From DAOUJI01 sp965219565 (GTDB lineage Bacteria > Chloroflexota > Dehalococcoidia > Lucifugimonadales > JAGWBF01): 64,000 nucleotides of DNA. Below the pieces are notes generated by a model. It was not told the origin of the DNA. It worked only from the letters and a program-made list of their open reading frames with translations, and did not search any database. Of the stretch, positions 49,445 to 58,927 are shown piece after piece (position 1 is the first letter of the stretch; every line of letters begins with the position of its first letter). The stretch is from positions 1,364,001-1,428,000 of the forward strand of contig OZ244780.1 of NCBI GenBank assembly GCA_965219565.1, in the 5' to 3' direction. A program made the translations under genes and the position numbers.

Positions 49445-50120
49445 TGTGTGCCTCCTTTCAACTAATTTGGTGCCGCCCCTTGTTACGTCAACGAACTCCG
49501 GACGCCACCTGGGACAAAACCGACCGTCGCACCTATCTCGTAAGGAGCCGCTTCGCAAGGTTGTGAGCCGGGTGTCGACTCGCCGAACGGAGGGCCGCGA
49601 ATTGGAAAGCGATGTCCCGATTGGCTCAATCCAGGGTGTAGACACGAAATTCGGGACACTGTCCCCTCGCGGGGGAGCAAAGCCCGAGGAAAGAGGGGGC
49701 AGCAAAGTAATCAGCGCTTTACAGGGAATACGAAAGCGCCGCAAGAACCATCAAAGGACGGTTGCTACTTCAGCCCTTTGGGCAAACTTGTGAATCCTCA
49801 TCCAACACAGCCATCCGTATGAGAGGAACATCCTGGCCCCCTCCGGTGGGCAAGACTTGGAAGTTCGTTGAGATGTTTATCAGTCGGCCAAGTCTCCCAA
49901 GCAGGAATCAGCTCTTCCGTCCAAGGACAACACGTTGGTTTCCGCATGTTGGACACCTGGCCCTAACCACGCCGCTATAGAATTCGGCTTCCCGATGACT
50001 GCCGTCGTGAATGGGTTGTTGTCCGACCCAAGGTCACGGGCTCGTAGGGAGCGGGCGCCGACGTGACGGGTAGACGGACAGCGGTGACAACCAAGGTTGG
50101 GAAGACGTGGGTAGGCCCTA
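49445..50120. other. Intergenic region, no feature seen
   Basis: This 676-bp stretch holds no convincing gene on either strand. The leftward frame open to 49744 is an upstream extension of the tubulin-like gene without a start. I see no repeats or strong hairpins in it. Confidence 0.4.
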
Positions 50121-52610
50121 CTAAGGGGACGCGGCGCAGTAGGGCAAGCCCATCTCGGGAAGGTCGTTCACTGGTATCTTGCGTAACTCAGCCGGTATGC
50201 ACCCAGTGAACTGATTGCCGCCGAGAAACAGCTGATCCAGGTTGGAAAGGCCTGCCAGCTCGTGCGGAATCTCTCCCGTCAACTGGTTGTCCCGCAGGTT
50301 CAACAACCACAGATTGGATAGGTCTCCCAATCCTGGGGGTATCGCCCCGGTCAACTCGTTTCCCTCCAAGTCGAGTACTGCGAGGTTGACCAAGCCCCCC
50401 AGCGCAGAAGGCATCTCCCCGCTCAGTCGATTGTGGCCAAGCTCCAGCTCGCTGAGGCGCCGGAGCCTGCCCAAGCTGGACGGAATCTCTCCGCTCAGGC
50501 TGTTTCGCCCCAGGCGAAGTATTTCCAAGTTGGCCAACCTGCCCAACTCTCCCGGTATCTTGCCGGAAAGCAGATTTCTGCCGAGCTGCAGCAAGGTCAG
50601 TTCTGGGAGATTGGCCAACTGGAGTGGTATCTCGCCGGTCAACTCATTCCCGGCCAATTCCAGTCTAGTCAACGCGGAAAGGTCGGCCAGCTCTGAAGGG
50701 ATGTTGCCGATGAGCCCGTTGTCATCGAGCTCCACTCTCTCTACCCGGCCCCGAAGATCCGTCTCCACGGCGTGCCATGTGCCTAGGGGAGCGGCGCTCG
50801 ACCAGTTCCCGTTGTCTGCCCAGCGTCCCCCATGGGTCGCATCATGGAGCGCCATCAGGGCAGGCCTGTCGGGATTGTCCGCGGAAACCGCGTCTACCAC
50901 GGGTCCGCCATGGTATCGCCGATAGACGTCCTTGAAGGCCTCTTCTTTGCCGGCAGGTACGTTGGACAAGAAGGCCCAATATATGACGTCCTCGTCGAGG
51001 TTTTCAAGGAAGAGTGATTGATTGTACAGGTCTGTCAGTCCCCCTGATACGGCATCCGAGCCCAAGGCCCCATACATCGCCAACAGGAACCGCTCCCCCA
51101 AGTAATAGTTGCACCACGTGTCGCCCCGGCTCTGGAGGTGCTGTTGAATGTTCTCCCTGCCGCACCCGTCGAGGGAGTCGAGAAGTTCCAGCCGCTGTTC
51201 GAGGGTCTCTGCATCGGCCTTGGCGAGCACGTAGGTCTCCAGGAAACTGGCCGCCCCCTCTGCCAGCCACCCTGGGGCGTGCAACAGCATGTAATGATGG
51301 GCCAACTCGTGATATAGCGTTGCCCTGGAAAGGCCGAACTCCGAGTCGTTAACGACTATGTGACCCGCGATGTAGGTTGCCTTACTCCTTCCGCCCCAGC
51401 TACGGCCGACGAACTTTGCTGCTTCTACTCTCCAGATGTCAGGCTCCGTGATGATCAGTATCACGTCGTCAAGAGGGAATGGAGTCCCCATGAAGGCCTC
51501 AATGGCCCTGATGCCCTCCTCCAATATCCCGAACGTTTGATCATCTGCCGGGAAGGGAGTGTGCCTGACTACGACCAGTTCCGTGTCGCCTGCCAGGGGC
51601 AGGTCTATCGGGACCGACGCCACGTAATGCTCCGCCATGAGAACGCGACCGAATTCGTTGGAGCTGACGGCGATGGCGTGCAGGAGCGCCGCTTCCAGGT
51701 CATCGATGCCATCGTTGAACCATGGCTGGGAGCTGATTTGGGCCAGCAGCTCGGGGCCGGCAATGCTGCCAGGCGGTTGAATAGACATACTCGCCAGGTC
51801 ATTTAAGACGTACTCGTCCCGCCGTCGAAAGGGCGGTTCCATGAATTGTCCCTTTATGACCCGACTCGCCAGCGACAGGTCGCTGCTCGCCAGCAACGCT
51901 ATGCTCCCGAAGGCATAGCCCTCCATAGGCGGCATGTCGTCATCCGACATCCACCCCAGGGCGAGGATGTCCCTCGCCAGATTTGGGTCAAAATCCACGA
52001 GGTGGAGGACTCTGGAGATGGTTAAAGCCTCACTGGTGGTGATGCCGTCCACGACCCAAGAGAATCCAAGCATCAGCGCCGCGGACTCCATGTCAGCAGT
52101 CGATATCGAATAGAGGTCGCTGATGGCCTCCTGTTCGGGTCCCGTAATGCCATCCGTAGCCCAGGGCATCGCTTCGATTGCATCGAAGCTTCCCGGTATT
52201 GGTGTCGGTATAGGGGTAGACGGGAACACAGGAGTGGAAGTAGGTACGGGAGTAGGTGTGGGCGTGGGTGTGCGAGTAGGAGTGGCCGTGGGTGTGGGGG
52301 TAGGAGTGGCCGTGGGTGTGGGAGTAGGTGTGGGCGTGGGTGTGGGAGTAGGTGTGGGCGTGGGTACGGGAGTGGGAGTGGGAGTGGGGAAAGGGGTGGA
52401 TGTCGAAACCGGGGCAGAAGCCCGGTCCGGTACAGGAATAGGAGAAATTACCTGTACTCCGGTGGCCGTCGGTAAGCCGGCCCGCGCTACCTGTGCCGTG
52501 GGCTGGATCGTGGTGCCCGGGCCATCGGCGCAGGCCGCGCAGATCAGGATTATGGTAGCCGATACTGCGAACGCAATCGGCTTCAAGGGAGTCTCTCCGC
52601 GCGGAAGCAT
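50121..52610 (-). CDS. LRR and gluzincin metallopeptidase lipoprotein
   Basis: This 829-residue protein has a lipoprotein signal ending ILICAACADG (lipobox Cys near 26), so it is anchored outside the cytoplasmic membrane. A Thr-Pro linker of TPTP repeats (about 57-140) spans the wall or envelope. Two helical domains lead into a zinc site, HELAHHYM near 433, with WLAEGAASFLET carrying the third ligand. The C-terminus is an LRR block (about 623-803; LANLPELTLLQLGRN...LSGKIPGELG) of the plant-like GxIPxxL type, capped by a Cys near 825. A nearby membrane gluzincin shares the peptidase part. It probably degrades or binds extracellular protein. Confidence 0.8.
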   Translation of the reverse strand: MLPRGETPLKPIAFAVSATIILICAACADGPGTTIQPTAQVARAGLPTATGVQVISPIPVPDRASAPVSTSTPFPTPTPTPVPTPTPTPTPTPTPTPTPTATPTPTPTATPTRTPTPTPTPVPTSTPVFPSTPIPTPIPGSFDAIEAMPWATDGITGPEQEAISDLYSISTADMESAALMLGFSWVVDGITTSEALTISRVLHLVDFDPNLARDILALGWMSDDDMPPMEGYAFGSIALLASSDLSLASRVIKGQFMEPPFRRRDEYVLNDLASMSIQPPGSIAGPELLAQISSQPWFNDGIDDLEAALLHAIAVSSNEFGRVLMAEHYVASVPIDLPLAGDTELVVVRHTPFPADDQTFGILEEGIRAIEAFMGTPFPLDDVILIITEPDIWRVEAAKFVGRSWGGRSKATYIAGHIVVNDSEFGLSRATLYHELAHHYMLLHAPGWLAEGAASFLETYVLAKADAETLEQRLELLDSLDGCGRENIQQHLQSRGDTWCNYYLGERFLLAMYGALGSDAVSGGLTDLYNQSLFLENLDEDVIYWAFLSNVPAGKEEAFKDVYRRYHGGPVVDAVSADNPDRPALMALHDATHGGRWADNGNWSSAAPLGTWHAVETDLRGRVERVELDDNGLIGNIPSELADLSALTRLELAGNELTGEIPLQLANLPELTLLQLGRNLLSGKIPGELGRLANLEILRLGRNSLSGEIPSSLGRLRRLSELELGHNRLSGEMPSALGGLVNLAVLDLEGNELTGAIPPGLGDLSNLWLLNLRDNQLTGEIPHELAGLSNLDQLFLGGNQFTGCIPAELRKIPVNDLPEMGLPYCAASP

Positions 52611-52900
52611 GTACGGCAGAACCCTTGATTGGAGACCGAGTTTTTCGCCTTGTCCACCATTGTCCTTCTCCTTAATGCAAGCGTATGGTTTCTCATAAGA
52701 ATCGGCTTGACGGAATCTGCCAGTACGCCTTGAAAGCCGGTGGCATCCTGTAATCAGATCCCCGCCCGCCCACAACTCTTAAGGAGGCGTCCTATGTCCA
52801 TTACTAACGAATGGTCGCTTTGCTCTGGGACAATCGAAGAGGTGTGGACCCAAGGATGCGCGGTCGTCACCGGACCGGGGTCACCGCACTGCATGGGTGG

Positions 52901-53167
52901 GAGATGGGCAGGGAGGACACCCTGTCCCATCAACTTCAATCGCCACCGACGACAGAGGATGCTTTCGACATGTCCCGGCGGGAGCTGTAAGTCCGGCAGC
53001 TGGTGGCGTCGGGCTGGAAAACGCCCCGGATCGCCACCCACCTGGGCATAGGCCGGCACACCGTACGCAACCAGATCAGAAATCTGCGGGACAAGCTTGG
53101 CGTTTGCAGCGAGCTCGATACCTCAGTCAAGGGGCTGCGCCTCGGTCTCATATCCGTGGGCCGCTAG
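52901..53167 (+). pseudogene. LuxR-type HTH fragment with in-frame stop
   Basis: The frame EDAFDMSRREL-stop-VRQLVASGWKTPRIATHLGIGRHTVRNQIRNLRDKLGVCSELD is a LuxR/GerE helix-turn-helix in which the TAA at 52988-52990 replaces a residue early in the domain. The upstream sensor or receiver part is missing. It is a relic, or a readthrough gene at best. Confidence 0.5.
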
Positions 53168-53203
53168 CGTTAATAACGGCCTCGCCCGACCTTGCTGTCC
53201 AGT

Positions 53204-53235
53204 GGCCCACCAAACTTGACAAAATCAAGAACCTT
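53204..53235 (+). repeat. 32-bp direct repeat, left copy
   Basis: It matches 56946-56977 at 29 of 32 bases. The core CTTGACAAAATCAAG is an inverted repeat with a 5-base centre. CGCTAGCGTT occurs close to both copies. Confidence 0.65.
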
Positions 53236-53465
53236 CACCTTGAGGTTCCGACTGGTGTTGTAGACACTGGGCTGGTACGATGGAGTTGTCGGGGCAGGTC
53301 ACACTCACAACCCTTACCAGAAAAGTCCTACCCAACGAGAGGTGAAACGGCCGAGCCAAAGCCTGGAAGGACACCGGCAGCAGTTGCTGGAGTATTACTT
53401 TCAGGAAGTCGAACATGAGTGCAGAAAAGGACTAGCTGAGAAGCGCGCCCTAGCCGAGAGGCCGG

Positions 53466-54164
53466 ATGTTAGAAACCCTTATGAACGGCAGACAATACGA
53501 AGAAGAACTCGCCGATATATTCGGGCGAAATAGACACATAGCGAGGGTAGAGCGAGAACCGAAGATAAACGGCAAGACACCGGACATCTTGGTTAAGGCC
53601 AGCGGCGGGTTCGAGTGCATCATCGAGTGCACGGAAGCACACCTGGAAGCCAAGCACGACCACTTGCGCACTTGCGAGGTAGACATAGCAGACATTAGCG
53701 ACCCTATGCGAGACATCAAGCTCCACAATAAGATCGAAGAGAAGCTGAAGGCGTACGCGCCAAGGACAATAGGAACCCGCGGGTACGTAATAGCAGTATA
53801 CAACATGACGTTGGAGTCCTTGGACACCAGCGCACTTTCCGTATGCTTCGGGCAAAGAACCCAATATGTCAATATCAATCAGGTCACGAAAGAGACACCA
53901 GGGCACGGATGGAAAAGAACCCTGGACAAGGATGAATATCCAGGGCTGCTGGAGATGAAGCAAAACCGCCACTGTTCCGGCATCCTTATAACAAAGGACT
54001 GGATAGGCCGAGAAAACGACAGACACCTGTTTATACCGAATCCTGAGGCTGCCGTCCCGGTCCCAGAGTACATTTTCGAATTCGCCCGCATCTTGGAACT
54101 AACAATAGAGCCGGACGGAAGCACACCGAGCAGGGCTCCGAAGCCATACCAATCTTCCAAATAG
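53466..54164 (+). CDS. Possible PD-(D/E)XK-like nuclease, unknown family
   Basis: This 232-residue protein contains INGKTPDILVKASGGFECIIECTEAHLE at about residues 33-60. A Pro-Asp before a strand and a Glu two residues from Cys-Thr on the next strand recall the PD-(D/E)XK core, although the usual Lys is replaced. The N-terminus (NGRQYEEELADIF) supplies a helix with a Glu, as in many such folds. There is no helicase or methylase next to it. It might be a degenerate restriction-type nuclease or a substrate-binding relative. It is the first gene of the cassette between the 32-bp repeats. The GAGAGG before the ATG is weakly placed; an internal ATG at 53481 is an alternative start. Confidence 0.45.
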   Translation: MLETLMNGRQYEEELADIFGRNRHIARVEREPKINGKTPDILVKASGGFECIIECTEAHLEAKHDHLRTCEVDIADISDPMRDIKLHNKIEEKLKAYAPRTIGTRGYVIAVYNMTLESLDTSALSVCFGQRTQYVNINQVTKETPGHGWKRTLDKDEYPGLLEMKQNRHCSGILITKDWIGRENDRHLFIPNPEAAVPVPEYIFEFARILELTIEPDGSTPSRAPKPYQSSK

Positions 54165-54186
54165 ACTCCCAAGCTATAGGACAGGA

Positions 54187-54621
54187 ATGGCCAAACAGAT
54201 AATCAGTCACGGAATCCCGCTGGTCCTCATCGTCCTGTTGGGATCTGTAATAGCAGCCTGCAACAGCCAACCCGAGCCTTACCCGACGTACACTCCCTAC
54301 CCGACCTACACCCCGGCGGCCACCGATGCCACGTCCAGCGCACGGCCCGCCGGTATAGCCCCCGGCCAGCCCACGCCACAAGCCACCGACGACCCCAGCC
54401 TGCGGGACATTACTTCATCCCAACACGGGCAACTCGACGAGTTGATCGCTGAATTGATGGAGAACCCGGAAATCCTGGCTGACTGCGCCCACGAGGCGGG
54501 CGACGCTGTACCGGTCCCCGGCTCGCCGGGCGAAGCCGACTGGTACGCCCAAGCTGCCATCGAATACAGCGCCTGCGCCGCTAGCGAGAGCACAGGCGTA
54601 GACTTCACCGGAGGAAACTAG
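54187..54621 (+). CDS. Small lipoprotein
   Basis: This 144-residue protein has a clear lipoprotein signal: a basic start, a hydrophobic run (GIPLVLIVLLGSV) and the lipobox IAAC near residue 25. A Tyr-Pro-Thr repeat (YPTYTPYPTYTPAAT) serves as a linker. The C-terminal part is acidic and contains three cysteines (DCAHE; YSACAAS). I do not recognise a function. It lies 22 bp after the nuclease-like gene and its stop is immediately followed by the start of the coiled-coil gene, so the three form an operon. Confidence 0.65.
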   Translation: MAKQIISHGIPLVLIVLLGSVIAACNSQPEPYPTYTPYPTYTPAATDATSSARPAGIAPGQPTPQATDDPSLRDITSSQHGQLDELIAELMENPEILADCAHEAGDAVPVPGSPGEADWYAQAAIEYSACAASESTGVDFTGGN

Positions 54622-55830
54622 GTGGTGACCAGAAGGTGGCTGGGCTACCCGCTACTGGGCCTCGCGTTGCTGCTAGCCGTGTTTACGGTGGCGAACGTCG
54701 CCTTCGCCGAGCGACCCGAGGACTGCGCGCCGGAGGACAGGGAGATACCAGGCAACACCAACTCGCCCTGCAAGTGGGACTACCACTTAAACGAGATAAC
54801 CAGCGTAAGCTACGGCGTGGCGGAGAACATAGAGGGCAACACCTGCCACGAAGTGCTAGTCTTCGGCCCCTACAACAGTGGATGGGACTCCACTCCGAAA
54901 GCGTTTGTACAAATGTGGATGGGACAGAAAAATGAGCAGGGGGCGTTAGGTGCTACTTGGGGTAATATAGCGCGCCAATTGGTCGGTGAGCCGGGAAATT
55001 CGATAACAGTCATCCCAGGAGTACCTCCTCCTAACGGAAGAGGAGTGTCATTCTACTCAGTCGAATCCAGCGTTCCAGAGCGAAGTGGTTGGGGCACTTA
55101 CTATGCTGGTGCCCGCGATGGAGTAGTGTACCGTTATCAAGACGACTATCATTTCCTAAAAATTAGCATTTCCCAGTCAGAAAACCAAGGCAACGAAGTG
55201 CATGGGATAAACGCTGAATCCCGTTGGCTGCCTATGCCCACCAACATCGCCGACTTCAACCTGCTGATGAACGACTGCCTGGCCGGAATCAAGCAGCGCC
55301 TCGAAAATGAGGCCAAACTGGAAGAGACACGCCAGAAAGTCGAAGCCGAGCGTGTAGCTCAGGAACGCTCTGCGATACAGGCCGCCGCCGAAGCCGAGCG
55401 TCAACGACTGGAAACCGAGGCCGCCCGGGAAGCCCTGCGCATAGCCCGCGAGACCGAACTCGCCAAGACACAGGCCCTTATAGAGCAGCTTGAGCGGGAG
55501 AGGATAATCATCGGAATCTGGCAGGAAATCGTGGACGAGAAGCTGGCCGGGGCAAAAGCCCGCGCCGACATCACCAACACTTACTTGATGGAGATTGAAG
55601 CAAACGCCGCCGAGTTCAAGGCCAGCGTGGTGGCCAAGGCCGCCGAGGTCCGGCGATTGCAGGAAATCAACGACGCCATCATCGCCCACAACGACGACAT
55701 AGAGCGACAGCTTGTGGCCCAGGAAGAGCGGGAGGCCGAGCAGCGCAAGAAGCTGGAAGACCTGCATATCGAAACGCCGGAACTAACCCCAACGCCTAGC
55801 AACGCCCCAGCTTCAACCGAGGAACCATAG
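54622..55830 (+). CDS. Exported coiled-coil protein
   Basis: This 402-residue protein starts with GTG 6 bases after GGAGG. A signal sequence or anchor covers residues about 8-28 (LGLALLLAVFTVANVAFA). A globular domain with four cysteines follows (about 29-205). From about 215 to 385 it is a long coiled coil (LENEAKLEETRQKVEAERVAQ; AAAEAERQRLETEAAREALR), and the C-terminus is a Pro-Thr-rich tail. It probably forms an extracytoplasmic rod. With the lipoprotein and the nuclease-like protein it makes a cassette bracketed by direct repeats; the joint role is unknown. Confidence 0.7.
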   Translation: MVTRRWLGYPLLGLALLLAVFTVANVAFAERPEDCAPEDREIPGNTNSPCKWDYHLNEITSVSYGVAENIEGNTCHEVLVFGPYNSGWDSTPKAFVQMWMGQKNEQGALGATWGNIARQLVGEPGNSITVIPGVPPPNGRGVSFYSVESSVPERSGWGTYYAGARDGVVYRYQDDYHFLKISISQSENQGNEVHGINAESRWLPMPTNIADFNLLMNDCLAGIKQRLENEAKLEETRQKVEAERVAQERSAIQAAAEAERQRLETEAAREALRIARETELAKTQALIEQLERERIIIGIWQEIVDEKLAGAKARADITNTYLMEIEANAAEFKASVVAKAAEVRRLQEINDAIIAHNDDIERQLVAQEEREAEQRKKLEDLHIETPELTPTPSNAPASTEEP

Positions 55831-56073
55831 TCCCCTTGCGGTTGGATTATTGGAATCAAACAAGTGGGGAAATCGGTAAGAGGATGAAGGGTTGATGCAG
55901 CAAGGACCTGAAAATGTGGATGGGGCTTGACCTGGAGAAGAACGCGAAACTATGGGTGGTGGTCGATGGGTATGAGGAACTGATGGAAACGGAGAAGGTG
56001 CTGTCCCGGTTGGCGGCCGGAATCAGTCAGAAACAGCGGGCAAGCTGGGGTTCTCGCAGATATTGGGAGGAAC
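55831..56073. other. Gap with a doubtful 62-codon frame
   Basis: An open frame at 55914-56102 (MWMGLDLEKNAKLWVVV, then ELMETEKVLSRLAAGISQ) could be a small protein, but it overlaps the next one and has no clear ribosome binding site. I do not call it a gene. Confidence 0.3.
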
Positions 56074-56256
56074 ATGGACAAGCGATCACGCTTCCCGATT
56101 GATCTCACGTGGACTATCAGCCACATCTTGATGCTCTCTATCGTTCTTTCCGGTCAATCGGCGGGTATCCTCATCCATAATCCCTCCTTGAGATTGACGC
56201 CGATTGTGTGGGTTATAGACCTAATGCAACCTGTTGAATACTACGCTGGAGACTAG
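56074..56256 (+). CDS. Small membrane protein, doubtful
   Basis: The 60-residue frame starts 3 bases after GGGAGG and has a hydrophobic segment (ISHILMLSIVLSGQSAGILI), so it might be a single-pass membrane peptide. Its stop lies 2 bases before the next start. No family is recognised. Confidence 0.35.
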   Translation: MDKRSRFPIDLTWTISHILMLSIVLSGQSAGILIHNPSLRLTPIVWVIDLMQPVEYYAGD

Positions 56257-56258
56257 CT

Positions 56259-56495
56259 ATGTCGATAGAAGAAGCCCACGAATACCTGATTGGCCAGGTT
56301 GGGTACGAGTCTTTTCGAGTTAAGGACCTGGACGACGACGCGGTAGAGGAATTATGCGAGTTGCTGGCAATAAAGTCATATACGAACATAGGAAGGCGAA
56401 GCTTGATCGGGAAATGGCTTTCGTCGAACCCGGAACATGTGAAGGTACTATCACCAGCCGACGACAGTGTAGCAGGCGTCTTCCGGATGATATAA
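56259..56495 (+). CDS. Small hypothetical protein
   Basis: This 78-residue acidic, helical protein (VKDLDDDAVEELCELLAIKS, then RRSLIGKWLSSNP) starts right after the previous stop. I do not recognise it. It has a weak GGAG upstream and would be the last gene before the hairpin at 56659. Confidence 0.45.
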   Translation: MSIEEAHEYLIGQVGYESFRVKDLDDDAVEELCELLAIKSYTNIGRRSLIGKWLSSNPEHVKVLSPADDSVAGVFRMI

Positions 56496-56658
56496 CCACA
56501 TCATGCTTAACTATGCGGAAGATCAACAACTCTTGAACTCCAGCGGATCAGCTAAATGAGTTAGTACCGGTACGGAGTACGACTTCACTAAGCACATTGA
56601 ACACGAGTGGGGACCCGCCCAGCATGGACGTAACCCCAGGCACTTCAGGAAGTAGCAC

Positions 56659-56687
56659 GGAGGCCCTGTCGTTACAGCAGGGGCCTC
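56659..56687 (+). terminator. Terminator-like hairpin closing the cassette
   Basis: GGAGGCCCTG and CAGGGGCCTC pair with one bulged base over 9-10 bp, followed by TGGTTTGTCT. It lies 160 bp after the last gene of the rightward cassette. Confidence 0.5.
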
Positions 56688-56796
56688 TGGTTTGTCTCGA
56701 AACTTGCCGCTCGCTCAGATAGCCTCTGTATGAACTAAAGCGACAACCCCAGACGCGACCCCTGATAGCCTTCAGAATCACCATTCACGGCTGAGC

Positions 56797-56931
56797 TTAA
56801 TCGTAATGACCTGGAGGCGGTTCAAAAAGATTCATGAACGGAAGGGCCACCCGAAGGGGCTCGAACTCCCCGTAAGGATCGCTGTGGCAAGGTTCACAGA
56901 GCTCCCAGCCACATCTCGAAGACCATTCCAC
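56797..56931 (-). pseudogene. Zinc-ribbon/HNH-like C-terminal fragment
   Basis: A 44-residue frame reads VEWSSRCGWELCEPCHSDPYG and ends FEPPPGHYD. The C-x3-C-x2-CH arrangement followed by YGE resembles the end of small HNH or zinc-ribbon proteins. A stop codon lies directly upstream, so it is either a tiny gene or, more likely, a truncated relic. Confidence 0.3.
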
Positions 56932-56945
56932 CTACCATCCACTTA

Positions 56946-56977
56946 GGCCCACCACGCTTGACAAAATCAAGAACTTT
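56946..56977 (+). repeat. 32-bp direct repeat, right copy
   Basis: It matches 53204-53235 with three differences. The interval between the two copies holds the nuclease-like, lipoprotein and coiled-coil genes. Confidence 0.65.
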
Positions 56978-56993
56978 GGCGCTAGCGTTCGTC

Positions 56994-57539
56994 TCATTCC
57001 ACCTCTCCCCGCTGTCGGGGTTCGATGTCGGCGCGGATTCCCTCACTTATGCGGTCCGTCTCAGCCTGGAGGCCCTCGATGCGCCGGAGCGCGTCCGCCT
57101 TCGGCAGCTCCAGCAGCCCATCCAGACCCTCGCAGAGGGCGTCGAACCGCTGCCACTCCGCCGCCTCGAACCCCTCCGGAGCAAGCTCCCCGCTCGACGT
57201 GACCCACGAGCACATGGCGAAGGCGCCTCTCTCCGTATCAAGCGCCTCCTCGCAGTTGTCCTCCTCGACGCACTCCTTCAGGTCGCCCAGGCGCGCGTCG
57301 AAGCGTCGTGCGAGCGTCTCAGAGTCGGCGATCCAGTCCTCAACGTCGGGCAACAAACGCTCGCACCCAGTCAGGGCCAGTGCGGCGAGAGACGCGACCG
57401 CGATGAGCAGGACGGTCCGAATCAACCCGGCAGCCGCTTCATAGTCGCGCAGGTCTCGCCCACCGTCACGATTGCGTCCGTGTCGTCGTCTTCGTTCACC
57501 ATGCGGGTCTTTCCTATCTCTCATAAGGCGATCACCCAC
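56994..57539 (-). CDS. Small lipoprotein with acidic helical domain
   Basis: The frame encodes 181 residues. A lipobox (LALTGC near residue 59) follows a hydrophobic run (TVLLIAVASLAALALTG). The first 40 residues are very basic and may not be translated; an in-frame TTG nearer the hydrophobic run is a possible true start, though neither start has a good ribosome binding site. The mature part is helical with four cysteines (LKECVEEDNCEEALD; AMCSW; DALCEG). No function can be assigned. Confidence 0.55.
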   Translation of the reverse strand: MGDRLMRDRKDPHGERRRRHGRNRDGGRDLRDYEAAAGLIRTVLLIAVASLAALALTGCERLLPDVEDWIADSETLARRFDARLGDLKECVEEDNCEEALDTERGAFAMCSWVTSSGELAPEGFEAAEWQRFDALCEGLDGLLELPKADALRRIEGLQAETDRISEGIRADIEPRQRGEVE

Positions 57540-57682
57540 CTTGTTCTATGGTCGTCTTCCTACCTTCCCTAAGGAAACTGTTTTTCCGCAGCCTGTTAGT
57601 CGGTAGGCCGGATTACGCGGAAGAATCCATGTATGCGGGCTCTTTTTGTTGCCCGGAATTACCGTGGGCGGGAGGCGGGTTT

Positions 57683-58927
57683 CTATTCGTACAATATGAG
57701 ACTGTCGCGCTGTAACACCCAGTAAAGCCACTGGCTGGCGAACCTGCCTCTGAGCTTGGCCCGCAGCACACGTCCCTCGGCGTGGATTTCCGATCTCTCA
57801 ACGTCGATGTAGTCTGACCATGAGATGTCGTAGAGGACCGAGCCTTCCTCCTCGATGATCCGGCGCAGCAGTCCCACGTTCTCTTCCGCAGAGGCGTCGT
57901 CGGCATGGACCAGCACAAGGGCCATATAGTGCCCGTTCTCATCCTTGCCTGCGCCGGTGGCAAACGCCTCGTAGGGGCGCAGCCAGGGACCCCTTTCCGA
58001 CAATTCCCGTTGCGCCTGCACCACATCCTTACCGGTAGCGCCGTCCAGCAGGAGCACCACGTAGTAGTCCTCCGCATCCCAGACCTCAACGTTATCGCTC
58101 AAGAGCATGGTGTAGGCCCTCAGCCGGGACATCCCGCCTGCCAGAAGGCGGAACTCCTCCACGTCCGCCAGGGAAGCGCCCTCGTTCAGGCCAGCGTCTA
58201 TCAATGCCTTCATATCAGACGTACCAAGGGTGCGGAATACGTACTCGTACAGGACTGCGATACGCCCCCCTCTGCCAAGCCAGTCGAAGGCCGGGGGCGC
58301 GAATCTCAGTTGCAGATTGGGATTAGCGTAGTCCTCGCCCCAGCTATAGTATGGGACGCCCCCATACTCCTCCCGGCTGTGCGGTTCGCACTCGGAGCAG
58401 GACTCCAGGGCCTTGTCGGTAGCCTGGGGATCGAAGCGGCCCCGGACCACATCCAGTATGGTGGGAGGAGACCCGGCTACAATGCTCTGGTCCATGCTCC
58501 GCACGTCGAAGGCAAGATGTTGGAGATTCTCAGCCGTGATGTTCCTGTGTTGGTAGTTGAACGGGCCGAAAAATGAAACGGCCCCAAACCCCCTGACCGG
58601 AGGATAGTCGGCCTCCCCCTCGAATCCTGGCGGAGGAAACCACTCGTAGAATTCCTCTACCGCATCATCGTCGTCCCCTGGTCCAGGCAGGGGGATGTCA
58701 AACAGCTGGCGGACCAGAGCGTAATCGTTGATGTATACCTGCTGGCGCAGTTCGGGCGTGTCGGGGATAGTTCCCAGCAGCCCTTCATAAGCTGTTGCCG
58801 TTGCGACAGTTGTCTCTCGGACAGGCTCGGCGTCCGAACCGCAGCCGACGAGAGCCAGAGCCAACAGGCCCAAGCACAGGGAGGTCGCCAGTACATTGTT
58901 GCGGACGTGATAGGGCCCTTGGCTCAT
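57683..58927 (-). CDS. Lipoprotein of unknown function
   Basis: This 414-residue protein starts 7 bases after GGAGG. The lipobox is ALVGC near residue 29. The mature protein is acidic, with two cysteines spaced SCSEC near 180, and stretches such as YYVVLLLDGATGKDVVQAQRELSERGPW that alternate strands and helices. It resembles no family I can name; similar lipoproteins are frequent in Chloroflexota. It stands alone between the smaller lipoprotein and the LRR metzincin on the same strand. A short repeat (57625-57655) related to one at 26213 lies past its end. Confidence 0.65.
   Translation of the reverse strand: MSQGPYHVRNNVLATSLCLGLLALALVGCGSDAEPVRETTVATATAYEGLLGTIPDTPELRQQVYINDYALVRQLFDIPLPGPGDDDDAVEEFYEWFPPPGFEGEADYPPVRGFGAVSFFGPFNYQHRNITAENLQHLAFDVRSMDQSIVAGSPPTILDVVRGRFDPQATDKALESCSECEPHSREEYGGVPYYSWGEDYANPNLQLRFAPPAFDWLGRGGRIAVLYEYVFRTLGTSDMKALIDAGLNEGASLADVEEFRLLAGGMSRLRAYTMLLSDNVEVWDAEDYYVVLLLDGATGKDVVQAQRELSERGPWLRPYEAFATGAGKDENGHYMALVLVHADDASAEENVGLLRRIIEEEGSVLYDISWSDYIDVERSEIHAEGRVLRAKLRGRFASQWLYWVLQRDSLILYE

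Noticed and set aside
56840..56935. tRNA-like sequence on the minus strand (GGGG-AGTTCGAG-CCCC, as in a T arm)
   Set aside because: No 7-bp acceptor or proper anticodon arm can be drawn. The same bases encode a zinc-ribbon-like peptide (CGWELCEPCH), which explains the TTCGAG as codons.
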